Origin: Billgrantia sulfidoxydans
GTDB taxonomy: Bacteria; Pseudomonadota; Gammaproteobacteria; Pseudomonadales; Halomonadaceae
Direction of reading: 5' to 3'
Assembly (NCBI RefSeq): GCF_017868775.1
Contig: NZ_CP053381.1
Span: 3,720,001-3,784,000 of the forward strand
Length of the DNA: 64,000 nt
Positions 1 to 8,559 of this stretch are shown here, piece by piece (within the stretch, counting starts at the first letter, position 1; every line of letters begins with the position of its first letter). The notes under the pieces are model-generated. The model worked only from the letters and a program-made list of their open reading frames with translations, had not been told where the DNA came from and did not search any database. A program made the position numbers and the translations under genes.

Positions 1-633
1 GATGGCGTCCAGCAGCCGGGCGTGGTACTGGCAGCCGGTGGGGCCGATCTGGTGGTCGCCCGGCTCGTAGAGTCGCCGGTAGACGGTGAGGTCGGAGAGC
101 ACCTGCACGGTGAAGCGAATGATGAACGACAGCAGCGGGTTGCCCCCCGCCAGCTCGGCGAGCATCTCGTGGAAGCGCAGCGAGTCGATGTGCTGCTGGC
201 GCTCGGTCTCCATGTCGGGCGCCGGCGTGGCGTAGCTGTGCAGGCTTTCGCGCAGACGAGCCAAGTCATCGGCGCAGACCCTGCCGGCCAGCGACGCGGC
301 GAGCTCCGGTTCCAGCGCCACACGGATCTGGTAGATGTCGCGGATCGAGATGTCCTGGAAATAGAAATAGTGGCTGAGCAGCGAGGTCGCCTTCGCCTCG
401 CTCATCTTGCACACGAAGACACCGCCGCCGGGGCCGGTACGCGTCACCACCAGCCCCTGCGCCTCGAGGACACGGGTGCTCTCCCGAATGGTGCCCTTGG
501 AGACGCCCAGGGTTTCCATCAGCTCGGCCTCGCTGGGCAGACGGTCCCCCGGCATCAGCTGGCGATCCACGATCCAGCCCTTGATGGTATCCGCGACGTG
601 ATAGGGAAGGCGACGCGATGCAGAACCCGCCAT
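1..633 (-). CDS. GntR/FadR-family transcriptional regulator (3' end outside window)
   Basis: The minus-strand reading from the ATG at 633 gives an N-terminal winged-helix GntR DNA-binding domain (about residues 1-75; LPYHVADTIKGWI, PGDRLPSEAEL and GVSKGTIRES are the typical pattern). An all-helical FCD ligand-binding domain follows (residues about 85-210, with E-x-x-L-A and FHEMLAELAGNP). The reading frame stays open to position 1, so the C-terminus lies outside the window. An in-frame ATG at 645 is an alternative start; neither has a strong ribosome binding site. FCD-type GntR proteins usually repress catabolic or transport genes in response to an organic acid. The target cannot be read from this window because the downstream side is cut off. 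Confidence 0.88.
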   Translation of the reverse strand, partial: MAGSASRRLPYHVADTIKGWIVDRQLMPGDRLPSEAELMETLGVSKGTIRESTRVLEAQGLVVTRTGPGGGVFVCKMSEAKATSLLSHYFYFQDISIRDIYQIRVALEPELAASLAGRVCADDLARLRESLHSYATPAPDMETERQQHIDSLRFHEMLAELAGGNPLLSFIIRFTVQVLSDLTVYRRLYEPGDHQIGPTGCQYHARLLDAI

Positions 634-721
634 AGAAACTCTCATGCCGATGTCAGGAGGCCAAGGGTAAGCCATTCGTGGTGAAGCGAACAGGCCATGC
701 CCACCGGTCACCCCTGGCATG

Positions 722-1702
722 TCAGCCGCGCTGCCTGGCCTCCTCCCGCTTCCGCCGCCTGCCCTTTCGCTCCAGCATCAGGTACCCCACGCAGGCCACC
801 AACAGGGGCAACAGGAAGTAGAGGGCGCGATAGGCGATCAGGGCGGCGAGGATCTCGCTCTTGGCGACCTCATGTTGCAACAGCGCGAGGAACACCGCTT
901 CCAGCACCCCGAGGCCGGCGGGAATGTGCGTGATCACACCGGCGATAGCGCTGATCAGCAGGATGCCGAGGATGCTGGGAAAGAACAGCCCCTGCGGCAG
1001 CAGCAGGTAGATCAGCATGCCCATCAGTAACCAGTTCGCTGCTCCCAGGGCCGCCTGCATCAAGGCCAACTTGAGCGGGGGCAGCACGACCTCGTGGCCC
1101 CGCACGTGCCATACGCGTCGCTTGGAGAAGCGGCAGGCGGCCAAGTAGGCGAACGAGATACCCAGCAGCCCGAAACCGATGAGCTGCAACCCCGTAGCGC
1201 CGATTTCCCAGGACGACGGCAGGCCGAGCAGCCGAAAGGAGAAAACGGTGCCGGCGAGGATCATATAGCCCAGCCAGTTGGCGATCAGGCTGACGCTGAG
1301 TATTCGCGTCACGGTGCTGACGCCGAGTCCCAGGCGGGTGTAGAGGCGATAGCGCATTGCCAGCCCCCCCACCCAGGCGCCGAGGTTCAGGTTGAAGGCG
1401 TAGCACACGGAGGCCACCAGCAGGACGCGCCAGGCCGGTAGCTCGTGGCCGGTGTAACGCTTGCCCAGCAGGTCGTAGCCGCTGAAGGCGGCGTGGCTGG
1501 CCGCGGTAATGCCTACCCCGGCCAGCAGCAGCAGGGGGCTGTAGCTGCGCAGGGTCTCGACGACTTCGGGCCAGTCGACGTTGCGCGCCAGCGAGAACAG
1601 CAGCACCGCGACCAGCACGAAGAAGGCCAGCGTGACGCCACGCTTCAGCCAGCGGCGCCAGGTTCGGGATGGCTTGAGCCTGTCGATGACGGATACCTTC
1701 AT
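722..1702 (-). CDS. ybhN: YbhN-type integral membrane protein (UPF0104/flippase-like)
   Basis: This 326-residue protein has seven to eight hydrophobic segments, a basic N-terminus and a basic C-terminal tail. It carries the signature of the lysylphosphatidylglycerol synthase TM-region/UPF0104 family, with the conserved stretch around ITHIPAGLGVLEAVFLALL near residues 255-275. It is the last gene of an operon ordered ybhP-clsB-ybhN as in Escherichia coli, 18 nt downstream of clsB. The start at 1702 is preceded by GAGGT. Proteins of this fold are membrane-embedded and thought to move or modify lipids. The link to cardiolipin synthase suggests a role with phospholipids; this is inference from context. 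Confidence 0.88.
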   Translation of the reverse strand: MKVSVIDRLKPSRTWRRWLKRGVTLAFFVLVAVLLFSLARNVDWPEVVETLRSYSPLLLLAGVGITAASHAAFSGYDLLGKRYTGHELPAWRVLLVASVCYAFNLNLGAWVGGLAMRYRLYTRLGLGVSTVTRILSVSLIANWLGYMILAGTVFSFRLLGLPSSWEIGATGLQLIGFGLLGISFAYLAACRFSKRRVWHVRGHEVVLPPLKLALMQAALGAANWLLMGMLIYLLLPQGLFFPSILGILLISAIAGVITHIPAGLGVLEAVFLALLQHEVAKSEILAALIAYRALYFLLPLLVACVGYLMLERKGRRRKREEARQRG

Positions 1703-1720
1703 GGCGTGACCTCGCAGGCC

Positions 1721-2920
1721 TCAATCCAGCGCCCGCTGCCCCGGGCGCTGCTTGGGCGTCAACGGTTCGAGCCGGGGTGTGTGGCCGGGGCTCCAGCCCG
1801 CGCTGAGGGGGAAGTGGCGCAGGAAGTGGAAGCTCACGAACATCAGCGGCGCCCGCCACCAGCGCCCCTTCTCCGCGGCTTCGGGCGTGATCAGGCGGCA
1901 GCTGTTCTCGATCAGCTCGGTCAGGTGCTCGTGGATCTGCCGGTTGAGGCCGGTATCCCGGATGAACAGGTTGGCCTCGAGGTTGAGCGAGAGGCTGAGC
2001 GGGTCGAGATTGCTCGACCCCACCGTCGCCCAGTCGTCGTCGGCAATGGCGATCTTGCCGTGCAGGGGATGTTCCTTGTACTCGTAGATGCGAATGCCAT
2101 CCTTGAGCAGATAGCTGTACAGCGAGCTGGAGAACATCCGTGCCCAGGGCATGTCGGGGCGGCCCTGGAGAATGAGGATCACTTCGACGCCCCGCCGCGA
2201 GGCGTTACGCAGCTCACGCCAGAGGTGGTAGCTCGGGAAGAAATAGGCATTGGCGATCATCAGCCGCGTCCTGGCCGTTCGAATCGCCTCCAGGTAGTGG
2301 TCTTCGATGTCGGTACGATGCTGGTCGTTGTCGCGGATGGCCAGGTGCATGGCGGCTTGCCCGTCGGGCGAAGTCTCGACGAGTGTCTGCGGCAGCCCTT
2401 CTACGGCCTGGTGCTCCAGCAGCAGTGCCGTGGCGGCACGACGGATATCCTCGACGATCGGCCCGCGCACGCGTACGCCGTAGTCCTGCTTGCCCATGGT
2501 GTATTTCTCGGGCAGGTGGTCCCAGCCGAAGTTGATCCCGCTGATGTAGGCCACCTCGCCGTCCACCACCACGATCTTGCGGTGCAGGCGACGGAACAGG
2601 TTGGTACGCACGCCCAGGCGACGCGGCCGCGGGTCGTAGATATGCATGTTCACACCGGCCTCGGTCAGCTCGGCAATGTACTCGTCGCCCAGGTCCGCCG
2701 TGCCGTAGCCGTCCACCGTGACCTCGATGCGTACCTCCCGGGCCGCAGCCTCGAGCAGGGCCTCCTTGAGTGCCTGGCCGACCTCATCGTCGAAGATGAT
2801 GAACGTCTCGATCAGGATTTCCCGGCGCGCCGAGCGTATCGCCTCGAACACGTCGGGAAAATACTGGCTTCCATTGATCAACAGCTCGGCTTGATTGCCT
2901 TCCTTCCATTGGAATTTCAC
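1721..2920 (-). CDS. clsB: Cardiolipin synthase B (phospholipase D superfamily)
   Basis: The product has two phospholipase-D HKD motifs: HRKIVVVD at about residues 113-120 and HGKIAIAD near residue 295, the latter followed by GSSN. This matches ClsB (YbhO), which forms cardiolipin by transphosphatidylation at the inner membrane. The frame is open to 3109, but homology begins at [10 protein letters not shown], so I place the start at GTG 2920, giving 399 aa (E. coli ClsB is about 413). That GTG overlaps the TGA of the upstream phosphodiesterase gene (GTGA), which indicates translational coupling. It sits between ybhP and ybhN as in enterobacteria. Confidence 0.92.
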   Translation of the reverse strand: MKFQWKEGNQAELLINGSQYFPDVFEAIRSARREILIETFIIFDDEVGQALKEALLEAAAREVRIEVTVDGYGTADLGDEYIAELTEAGVNMHIYDPRPRRLGVRTNLFRRLHRKIVVVDGEVAYISGINFGWDHLPEKYTMGKQDYGVRVRGPIVEDIRRAATALLLEHQAVEGLPQTLVETSPDGQAAMHLAIRDNDQHRTDIEDHYLEAIRTARTRLMIANAYFFPSYHLWRELRNASRRGVEVILILQGRPDMPWARMFSSSLYSYLLKDGIRIYEYKEHPLHGKIAIADDDWATVGSSNLDPLSLSLNLEANLFIRDTGLNRQIHEHLTELIENSCRLITPEAAEKGRWWRAPLMFVSFHFLRHFPLSAGWSPGHTPRLEPLTPKQRPGQRALD

Positions 2921-3705
2921 AGGCCTATCTCTGCAATGAGTGGAACATGGTCGGAGAGATGCGACCACGGCTTGCGATAGAGGGCTCTCGGGTTTCGGCA
3001 CGTGGCATTGCGCACGTAGATGCGGTCCAGGCGCAGCAGGGGCCAGTGCGCCGGAAACGTCTTCGCGGGGCGCCCCCGGCAATTCGCGAACGCCTCGCGC
3101 AGGCCGCATTCGGCCAGTACGCCGTCGGCCTTCAGGCGCCAGTCGTTGAAATCGCCGGCGACGATGACCGCATCATCGCCGGGCAGCGAATCCATCAGCT
3201 CGCACAGCAGCCGCAACTGCTGCAGGCGGTGCCGTTGGCGCAGGCCGAGATGGACGCACACCGCATGCACCGTCGCCTGCCCCGGAACCGCCAGCTGGCA
3301 GTGGAGGAGCCCCCGCCGCTCGGTGCCGTGGATGGAGACATCCCGGTTCTCGTACGTGAGGATCGGGTAATGCGACAACAGCGCGTTGCCGTGGTCGCCG
3401 TCGGGGTAGACGGCGTTGCGGCCATAGGCGAAATCGGGCCACATGGTATCGGCCAGGTATTCGTACTGCGGCACACCCGGCCAATCGCGAAAGCGCAGGG
3501 GATGTTTCCTGTGCTCGCCGTGCACCTCTTGCAGGAACACCAGGTCGGCCGAGAGGGTGGTCACGGCGTCGCGCAGCTCCGGCAGGATATGACGCCGGTT
3601 GAACAGGTTGAACCCCTTGTGCACGTTGAGCGTCATGACCCGCAGCGACTTCACCGGTGCTGTTTGCTGCAGTTCCTGTTGCGGCTTCCGTTCCGTCACA
3701 CTCAC
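2917..3705 (-). CDS. ybhP: Endonuclease/exonuclease/phosphatase-family protein YbhP
   Basis: This 262-residue protein belongs to the EEP (DNase I-like) superfamily. It shows [12 protein letters not shown] near residue 20 (catalytic Asn), FLQEVHGEH near 57 (catalytic Glu), [10 protein letters not shown] near 165 (Asp and Asn) and a C-terminal LSDHVPL (catalytic His). It has no clear signal peptide. It is the first gene of the ybhP-clsB-ybhN operon and its stop codon overlaps the clsB GTG. Its substrate is not known for the family; lipid-linked or nucleic acid phosphodiesters are both possible. The co-operonic cardiolipin synthase makes a membrane-lipid role plausible. Confidence 0.88.
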   Translation of the reverse strand: MSVTERKPQQELQQTAPVKSLRVMTLNVHKGFNLFNRRHILPELRDAVTTLSADLVFLQEVHGEHRKHPLRFRDWPGVPQYEYLADTMWPDFAYGRNAVYPDGDHGNALLSHYPILTYENRDVSIHGTERRGLLHCQLAVPGQATVHAVCVHLGLRQRHRLQQLRLLCELMDSLPGDDAVIVAGDFNDWRLKADGVLAECGLREAFANCRGRPAKTFPAHWPLLRLDRIYVRNATCRNPRALYRKPWSHLSDHVPLIAEIGL

Positions 3706-3772
3706 TGCCGATATCCTTTTCCCGTGTTCTGACGAGGCGTATCTGGCCGCCCGGTCAAGGAAAGCTTAGCAG

Positions 3773-3778
3773 TTGAAG
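3773..3778 (-). promoter_or_regulatory. Candidate extended -10 of the ybhP-clsB-ybhN operon
   Basis: Read on the minus strand this is TGC-TAAGCT, an extended -10 type element about 70 nt upstream of the ybhP start. No good -35 hexamer is visible at 17 nt. Confidence 0.3.
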
Positions 3779-3870
3779 GAAAGTTAAGCGTAAGGCCGGC
3801 GGGCTTTTCCCTGTGCTTGCGCCGGCTGGGAATTGCCGGTCGCGGCGCCCTGCTCGATCCGCTGCGCCGG

Positions 3871-4227
3871 TCATGAGCCCGGGCCGGCGCCAGGCCGCTC
3901 GGCCAGCGCGCGACGGAACTCCTCGCGATACGCCTCGGCATGACGGGCCGGGTCGGCGGGGAAACGGCCCAGTTGCACGGCCAGCTCGAAGAAGCCTGGC
4001 GCCGGCAGGCCACCGCGCCGGCTGACCACCAGGGCAGCGACGAACGGCCGGCCCCGCTCGGCATCCTCGCGCATCAACGCCTCGAGCGCCTGGGCCACAC
4101 GCTGGATGGTGTGCGGCGGGGTGAGCCCCAGCGCCTCGGCGAGCCCCCGGTAGGTCAGCGGCAGCGCCGAGGCCGGGGCCGCCTCGAGCAGGCGGCGGGC
4201 CGGCGCGGCCAGCAGGAGAGCGGTCAT
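3871..4227 (-). CDS. Small conserved protein of unknown function, winged-helix-like, coupled to the M42 peptidase
   Basis: The product has 118 residues. I recognise no named family. The N-terminal half (LTYRGLAEALGLTPPHTI, then RVAQALEALM) looks like a helix-turn-helix or winged-helix unit. It is followed by a strand-like block (RPFVAALVVSR) and a helical tail. Its ATG overlaps the TGA of the upstream M42 peptidase gene (ATGA), so the two are almost certainly co-translated. Possible roles are a regulator or an accessory subunit of the peptidase. No catalytic motif is visible. A short region with no gene (3706-3870) separates it from ybhP. Confidence 0.7.
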   Translation of the reverse strand: MTALLLAAPARRLLEAAPASALPLTYRGLAEALGLTPPHTIQRVAQALEALMREDAERGRPFVAALVVSRRGGLPAPGFFELAVQLGRFPADPARHAEAYREEFRRALAERPGAGPGS

Positions 4228-5516
4228 GAGGGATGCTTCTGCCGGACGCCTCGTGGCGTGCGCCTGTCGCCCTCGTCCTCCTCGGGCTTGGCCGAGCCCT
4301 GGTGCGTCAGGCGTTCGGCCTGGTCGAGCCGCGGGTGGTTGTCGAGGAACTCGCGATGCGGGTCGGGCAGGGCGTCCAGCGCCTGGAGCGTGCGGGTGAG
4401 GACGTGGATGGCGGCAAGCACGTCCTGGGTGTTGCCGGTCTCCGAGATGGTATGCATGTTGCGGATGGGGAAACCGATGGAGGTGGCGGCGCAGTCGATG
4501 GCGGCCAGCACACCGGCCATGCCGTCGGTGCCGGTGTCGGCGCCGACGATGTCACGCTGCATGGGGATGCCGTGCTCCCGGGCCGTGGCCTCGATGATGC
4601 GATTGAGCTGCTCGCTGGCAATTGCGCCCACCGACAGGGTGAAGCCCCTGCCCATCTCCAGCGGTTGCATGCGCCGTTCGCCGATGCCGGGTGCGGCCAC
4701 GTAGTCGTGGTTCACGTCGACACCGATCACCACATCGGGCCTGAGCTCGCCGGCCAGCACGCGGCTGCCGAAGCGGCCGATCTCCTCGTAGCTGGCGATG
4801 GCAAACAGCACGCGTACCTTCTCGGTGCCGCCCGCCTCGGCGATCAGCCGCGCCACTTCGGCGGTGACGAAGCAGCCGAGCCCGTTGTCCAGGTAGGCGC
4901 CGTAGAAGGTGTCGGGGCTGAAGCCGTGACGGATGGGACGGTCGAAGACGATCGCGTCGCCGGGACGCACGCCCAGGTTGAGCACCTGCTGCTTCTTGTT
5001 CTCGCCGTGGATCAGCAGGTCGAGGTAGATCTGCTCCTTCTTGATGCCCTTGCTGCCTTCACGCTGGGCGGCGTCGGAGAAGTGAATGGCCCCCAGCGCC
5101 TCCACCGTGCCGCCCTGGATGATGCGGTAGCGCCCCGGGACCTCGGGGTCCTCGCTGAACAGCTTGACCTCGTGGCCGACCAGCACGTTGGGCAGGAAGG
5201 CGTCGGTATTGATCCAGATCTTGCCGTCATCGCCGATCGAACGCACCTGCATGCGAATCTTGTCGGCATGGCCGATGAGCATCACCTTGAACAGGTCGTC
5301 GCGGTCCGGGTGGGTGTCCCATACCACCCCGGCGTGCCCCTTGTACTGGTGCATGTGCCAGCCCTGCGGCGCGAAGCGCTCGAAATGGGGCTTGAGCACG
5401 CCGTAGGTCATCGCGCCTTCCAGCCCCACGGGGCTGGGCGCATCCAGGATCCGCCGCATCAGGGTGAACTGCGTCTCCGGCATGGGCTCGGCCCAGGGCG
5501 TGTTCGTCTCGCTCAT
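4224..5516 (-). CDS. M42-family (glutamyl aminopeptidase-like) metallopeptidase
   Basis: The 430-residue product follows the M42 metallo-aminopeptidase plan. GHAD near residue 105 supplies His and Asp ligands, AYLDNGLGCF near 220 the bridging Asp, YEEIGRFG near 260 the catalytic Glu pair, VDVNHD the next Asp ligand, and HTISETG near 365 the last His. The motif after HxD is unusual: canonical members have HxDE, this one has HADK. The last 40 residues are a charged tail not typical of M42. The frame is open to 5642, but the ATG at 5516 follows AAGGAAG and begins the homologous region. It overlaps the following small gene by 4 nt. The precise substrate cannot be assigned. Confidence 0.82.
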   Translation of the reverse strand: MSETNTPWAEPMPETQFTLMRRILDAPSPVGLEGAMTYGVLKPHFERFAPQGWHMHQYKGHAGVVWDTHPDRDDLFKVMLIGHADKIRMQVRSIGDDGKIWINTDAFLPNVLVGHEVKLFSEDPEVPGRYRIIQGGTVEALGAIHFSDAAQREGSKGIKKEQIYLDLLIHGENKKQQVLNLGVRPGDAIVFDRPIRHGFSPDTFYGAYLDNGLGCFVTAEVARLIAEAGGTEKVRVLFAIASYEEIGRFGSRVLAGELRPDVVIGVDVNHDYVAAPGIGERRMQPLEMGRGFTLSVGAIASEQLNRIIEATAREHGIPMQRDIVGADTGTDGMAGVLAAIDCAATSIGFPIRNMHTISETGNTQDVLAAIHVLTRTLQALDALPDPHREFLDNHPRLDQAERLTHQGSAKPEEDEGDRRTPRGVRQKHPS

Positions 5517-5699
5517 GTGGCTTCCTTTCTCGTATCGGGATGATGTCAGCGTAGTCTGCCAGACCTCGCCCCGCATGGCCCGGCGGGGCGGGCCGCGACA
5601 CGGCACAGCGGCGCCCGTTCCGGCCGGGCAAAGCGAAGGCAAGACCAGACGGCCTTGCCTTCGTTAGCGTCACCCGCGCTGCTCGTGCCAGCGGAGGGC

Positions 5700-6536
5700 T
5701 CAGCGCTCCGTCGCTTCGGACAGAGTCATGTCGCCGTCGACTTCGCTGTAGCGGTCCTCGTCGTAATCGGAGGACAGGGCATCGAGCTCCTCCTCGCCGA
5801 TGCTCTGCTGCAGCACCAGTTGCTCGCCTTCGACCTGCATGTCGGCCAGCGGCAGGGCGACATCGGAGCCGCCGAAGATCCAGAAGCCGCCCACCGTGAC
5901 GACGACGTGCAGATCGCCGCTGTCGTCGTGACGCAGCACGCTTCTGGCTTCACCGATCGTCTCGCCCTCGGCATTGACGATGGTCATGCCTTCGATCTCG
6001 CTGACCTGCATGGAAGCGAGCGTCGAGTCGAGCGGGGCCTCCTGCGGGCCACTCTCCTCGAAGCCCGCCTCGTCATCGCCCTCGGCCGCCTGCTCGTCCT
6101 CCTGGGCCTGGTCGCCCTCGGTGTCTTGCTGCTGGGCATCGGGTTCGGCTGACGTCGCCTGCTCGCCCGGGTCGGTCTGCATTTCCTCGTCGTCGCCGGC
6201 CGCCTCGGGCGCTGCGTCGGCTGGCGCCTCCTCGCCGTTGGTCTCGGCCCGATCGCCCTCGTCGCTGGCCTCCTCGTAGTCCTCGGCATCGACGCCGTCG
6301 TCCGGCAACTCCTCCTCGCTTACCGAAACGTCGGGCTGCTCGCCCTCCTCGGCCGCAGCCTCCTGCGCCTCCTCGGGCCGCTCGCTCTCCTCCTGGGCCT
6401 GCTGGGTCTCGGTCGCCTGCTCTTCGCTCTCGGCGGTGTCACCGCTGGTCGCGGTCTCGTCGTCTTGGGCCAGGGCGCCACCGACGAGTCCGGCGGAGAT
6501 GGCACCGATGGCGATCGCCAGTAATGTCCTTTTCAT
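5700..6536 (-). CDS. Secreted, extremely acidic PRC-barrel domain protein
   Basis: The 278-residue protein starts with a clear Sec signal peptide (MKRTLLAIAIGAISAGL, cleavage after ALAQ). Residues 25 to about 165 are a low-complexity region made almost entirely of Glu, Asp, Ala, Gln and Gly. Residues about 170-255 resemble a PRC-barrel domain (MQVSEIEGMTIVNAEGETIG, then a VALPLADMQ strand). It would be exported to the periplasm. The strong negative charge fits the acidic surface chemistry expected of exported proteins in a moderate halophile. The ATG at 6536 follows AAGGAGGT at good spacing. The function is unknown; PRC-barrels often bind partners or sit on envelope proteins. Confidence 0.85.
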   Translation of the reverse strand: MKRTLLAIAIGAISAGLVGGALAQDDETATSGDTAESEEQATETQQAQEESERPEEAQEAAAEEGEQPDVSVSEEELPDDGVDAEDYEEASDEGDRAETNGEEAPADAAPEAAGDDEEMQTDPGEQATSAEPDAQQQDTEGDQAQEDEQAAEGDDEAGFEESGPQEAPLDSTLASMQVSEIEGMTIVNAEGETIGEARSVLRHDDSGDLHVVVTVGGFWIFGGSDVALPLADMQVEGEQLVLQQSIGEEELDALSSDYDEDRYSEVDGDMTLSEATER

Positions 6537-6665
6537 GGCGCTTACCTCCTTGGGTAGCCTCTTCCCTCAAGATTAGATGGCCCCTATCCCGAACGGCCAG
6601 AAACACAACGAATCAAAACGTAACCCAGAGCAATCCGATGTCGCCGACCACTGGCGGACCCAGGC

Positions 6666-7136
6666 TCATGCCCCGGGATAGACGTACCCCTGCCACCCCT
6701 GGCCGGTACCGAGATGGGTGGCCTGGCCGACCACATCCGGCCGATGCGTCGAGTGCACTCCCCGCCCCTGCTGGGTGCCCAGGTGGGTGGCGACCATGCG
6801 CTGAGGTGCCTCCTGGCGGGCCGGTAGCGTCGAGTCCGCTCCGTCCGCACCCGCACGCCCATGCGAGCCGGCGCGCAGTTGGGAGGCGACCAGCCAGCCC
6901 AGACCGATGCCGGTCACCAGCACCGGCACGGGATGTTCGCGAATCGAACGGCCCAGGCCGGCGAGAAACCCCGGCCTCGCACCGTGACGGCTGGGCAAGT
7001 GTGCGGCGACGCTCCGCCTGAGCCGAGCCGGCGAGAGGCGGCGCTCGAGTTCATGCAAGGTGTCGTCGAGGTGGGCCCGGGATTGACGAATGTCGGCCTC
7101 GAGCTCGTCTACCCGGCGTTGCTGATAACGGCTCAT
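6666..7136 (-). CDS. DUF3618-type small inner-membrane protein
   Basis: The 156-residue protein begins with a DUF3618-like N-terminus: helical VDELEADIRQSRAHLDDTLHELERRL, which probably forms a coiled coil. One membrane segment follows (VPVLVTGIGLGWLVASQL, about residues 70-90), then a Gly/His/Gln-rich tail in which THLGT occurs twice. The ATG at 7136 has AGGAGG seven bases upstream; an in-frame GTG at 7142 lies too close to that site. DUF3618 proteins often accompany YqjD/YqjE-like stress membrane proteins, but no such neighbours occur here. The function is unknown. Confidence 0.75.
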   Translation of the reverse strand: MSRYQQRRVDELEADIRQSRAHLDDTLHELERRLSPARLRRSVAAHLPSRHGARPGFLAGLGRSIREHPVPVLVTGIGLGWLVASQLRAGSHGRAGADGADSTLPARQEAPQRMVATHLGTQQGRGVHSTHRPDVVGQATHLGTGQGWQGYVYPGA

Positions 7137-7230
7137 GTTCACGCCTCCTTGGCTTCGCCGTTGGTGATCTCCCTCGTCTCAAGCTGGCTGCCCGTGCTGG
7201 CCTCGTCAAGTCGCTGGCCGCCGCGCCCGT

Positions 7231-7557
7231 TCATGCCACCACGCGCGCGAGGGTCTGCTCGATGGCTTCGCCACTGGCTGGGCGCACCAGCCGTGCCACC
7301 TCTTCGCCGTCAAGGAGAAACACCAGGGTCGGCCAGAGCCTGACGCGAAATGCCCGCCCCAGACGCCGCCCCGGGCCATCCTCCACCTTGAGGTGGTGCA
7401 CGTCGTGGCGCCGCGCCAGGGCCTGCTCGAGCCCGGGTTGGGCGATCTGGCAATAGCCGCACCAGGGAGTACCGAACTCGAGTACGGTGACGCCCGCGAG
7501 GGAGCACACCTCCTCGAGACTGGGCGCCGGCGCCATGTATTCGCTCTGCATGGTCAT
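7231..7557 (-). CDS. Thioredoxin-family protein
   Basis: The 108-residue protein has a thioredoxin fold with the redox motif WCGYC (GTPWCGYCQIAQPGL, about residues 30-45) and the cis-proline region LWPTLVFLLDGEEV near residue 75. It has no signal peptide, so it should act in the cytoplasm. CGYC differs from the CGPC of true thioredoxin and is typical of small thioredoxin-like proteins. ATG 7557 follows GAGGAGG at acceptable spacing, although the frame is open to 7635. A minus-strand TGC-TATCGT (fwd 7600-7608) about 43 nt upstream is a candidate extended -10. The substrate is unknown. Confidence 0.85.
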   Translation of the reverse strand: MTMQSEYMAPAPSLEEVCSLAGVTVLEFGTPWCGYCQIAQPGLEQALARRHDVHHLKVEDGPGRRLGRAFRVRLWPTLVFLLDGEEVARLVRPASGEAIEQTLARVVA

Positions 7558-7675
7558 GCTTCGTCCTCCTCGGCCTCGGTTTGCCCAAGCCTGAAGTGAA
7601 CGATAGCAGCCACCGGCCCCGGCGGGATGTTGCAAAATGCATCCCGGATGCGGCAGGCCGCTGCCCGCACGGATA

Positions 7676-7684
7676 TGCTAGAGA
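7676..7684 (+). promoter_or_regulatory. Candidate extended -10 before the DUF1499 gene
   Basis: TGC-TAGAGA lies about 30 nt upstream of the ATG at 7713. It belongs to a recurrent TGCTAGNNT pattern in this window. No clear -35 is seen. Confidence 0.3.
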
Positions 7685-7712
7685 TATCGTTCTGCCGCTA
7701 GCGGAGGGATCC

Positions 7713-8491
7713 ATGTCCGTACTGAAACGCCAACACCGCCAGCGCGGCGGGCGATGGCCGTCACGCATCGCCGGGTTCGGCGTCCTGCTGCTGCTGTTGG
7801 CCGCGCTGGGGCTGGCCGGCGCCGGCCCCGCCTATCGGCTGGAGCTGCTGACGCTGGGTGCCGCCTTCAACGTGCTGCGTTTCGGTGCCCTGCTGGGGCT
7901 GGCCGCCATTGCGGTCGCCCTGCTGGCGCTGTTGGTGGCGTTGCTGTGTCGCCGCAGGGGCGTCGTCTGGTCGGCGCTATTCACCATCGCGGCAACCATT
8001 GCCCTGCTGGCAATTCCCTGGACCTACTGGCAGCGCGCGCAGTCGGCACCGCCCATCCACGACATCACCACCGACATGGAGGACCCGCCGGCATTCGTGG
8101 CCCTGGCCCCGGAACGCGAGGCCGCGCCCAACGCCGTCGACTACCCCGGCGAATCGTTCGCGCGCCGTCAGCGCGAGGCCTATCCCGACATCCAGCCACG
8201 CCACTTCCCCCTGCCCCTGGCGACGGTACGCGCCGCCGCCGAAGCCGCGGTGCTGGACATGGGCTGGGAGATCGCCGACATCAACATCGACGCGGTGGAT
8301 ACCATCGAGGCCACACGGCGACCACGACCTGGTTCGGCTTCGAGGATGACGTGGTGGTACGCCTGACCCAGCAGCCCGACGGCATACGGGTCGACGTGCG
8401 CTCGGCCTCGCGCCTGGGGCGCGGCGACGCGGGGGCCAATGCGCAACGGATTCGCGACTACTTCGAGGCGCTGGAGCGACGCACCGGCTGA
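7713..8491 (+). pseudogene. DUF1499 membrane protein gene broken by a one-base frameshift
   Basis: The reading frame from ATG 7713 (ribosome site GCGGAGGG) encodes a protein with three hydrophobic segments (residues about 18-110), then the DUF1499 start (PPIHDITTDMEDPPAFVAL). Family homology runs to DTIEAT and then stops: this frame reads RRPRPG and ends at 8366. The expected continuation, TTWFGFEDDVVVRL through VDVRSASRLGRGDAGANAQRIRDY, is present in the next frame and ends at 8491. Eight bases lie between the GCC (Ala) and ACC (Thr) codons around 8312-8325 where nine are expected, so a single base appears missing. Either the gene is a recent pseudogene or the sequence has an error. Without the shift the product would be about 259 aa. 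Confidence 0.85.
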
Positions 8492-8516
8492 TGCCTCGCC
8501 CCGTCGCCGACGGAGC

Positions 8517-8551
8517 GGCTCCCGGCCGGTCCCGCTTGCCGGCCGAGAGCC
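8517..8551. terminator. Hairpin between convergent DUF1499 and beta-lactamase genes
   Basis: GGCTC/GAGCC and GGCCGG/CCGGCC form a two-part stem with a symmetric 2-nt internal loop and a 9-nt loop. It has no T-tract. It lies between convergent 3' ends, so a bidirectional terminator is plausible. Confidence 0.4.
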
Positions 8552-8559
8552 CGTGAGGC

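Noticed and set aside
1445..2980. 511-codon open frame on the plus strand
   Set aside because: It is opposite clsB and ybhN, which have clear motifs; no ribosome site or domain supports it.
3785..3840. Terminator hairpin before ybhP (GCCGGCG with CGCCGGC)
   Set aside because: The stem is only 7 bp with a loop of about 17 nt and no T-tract; chance pairing is likely in GC-rich DNA.
4224..5516. N-acetylglutaminylglutamine amide (NAGGN) osmolyte cluster suggested by an M42 peptidase in a halophile
   Set aside because: The partner asparagine-synthase-like and GNAT/ATP-grasp genes are absent from the neighbourhood.
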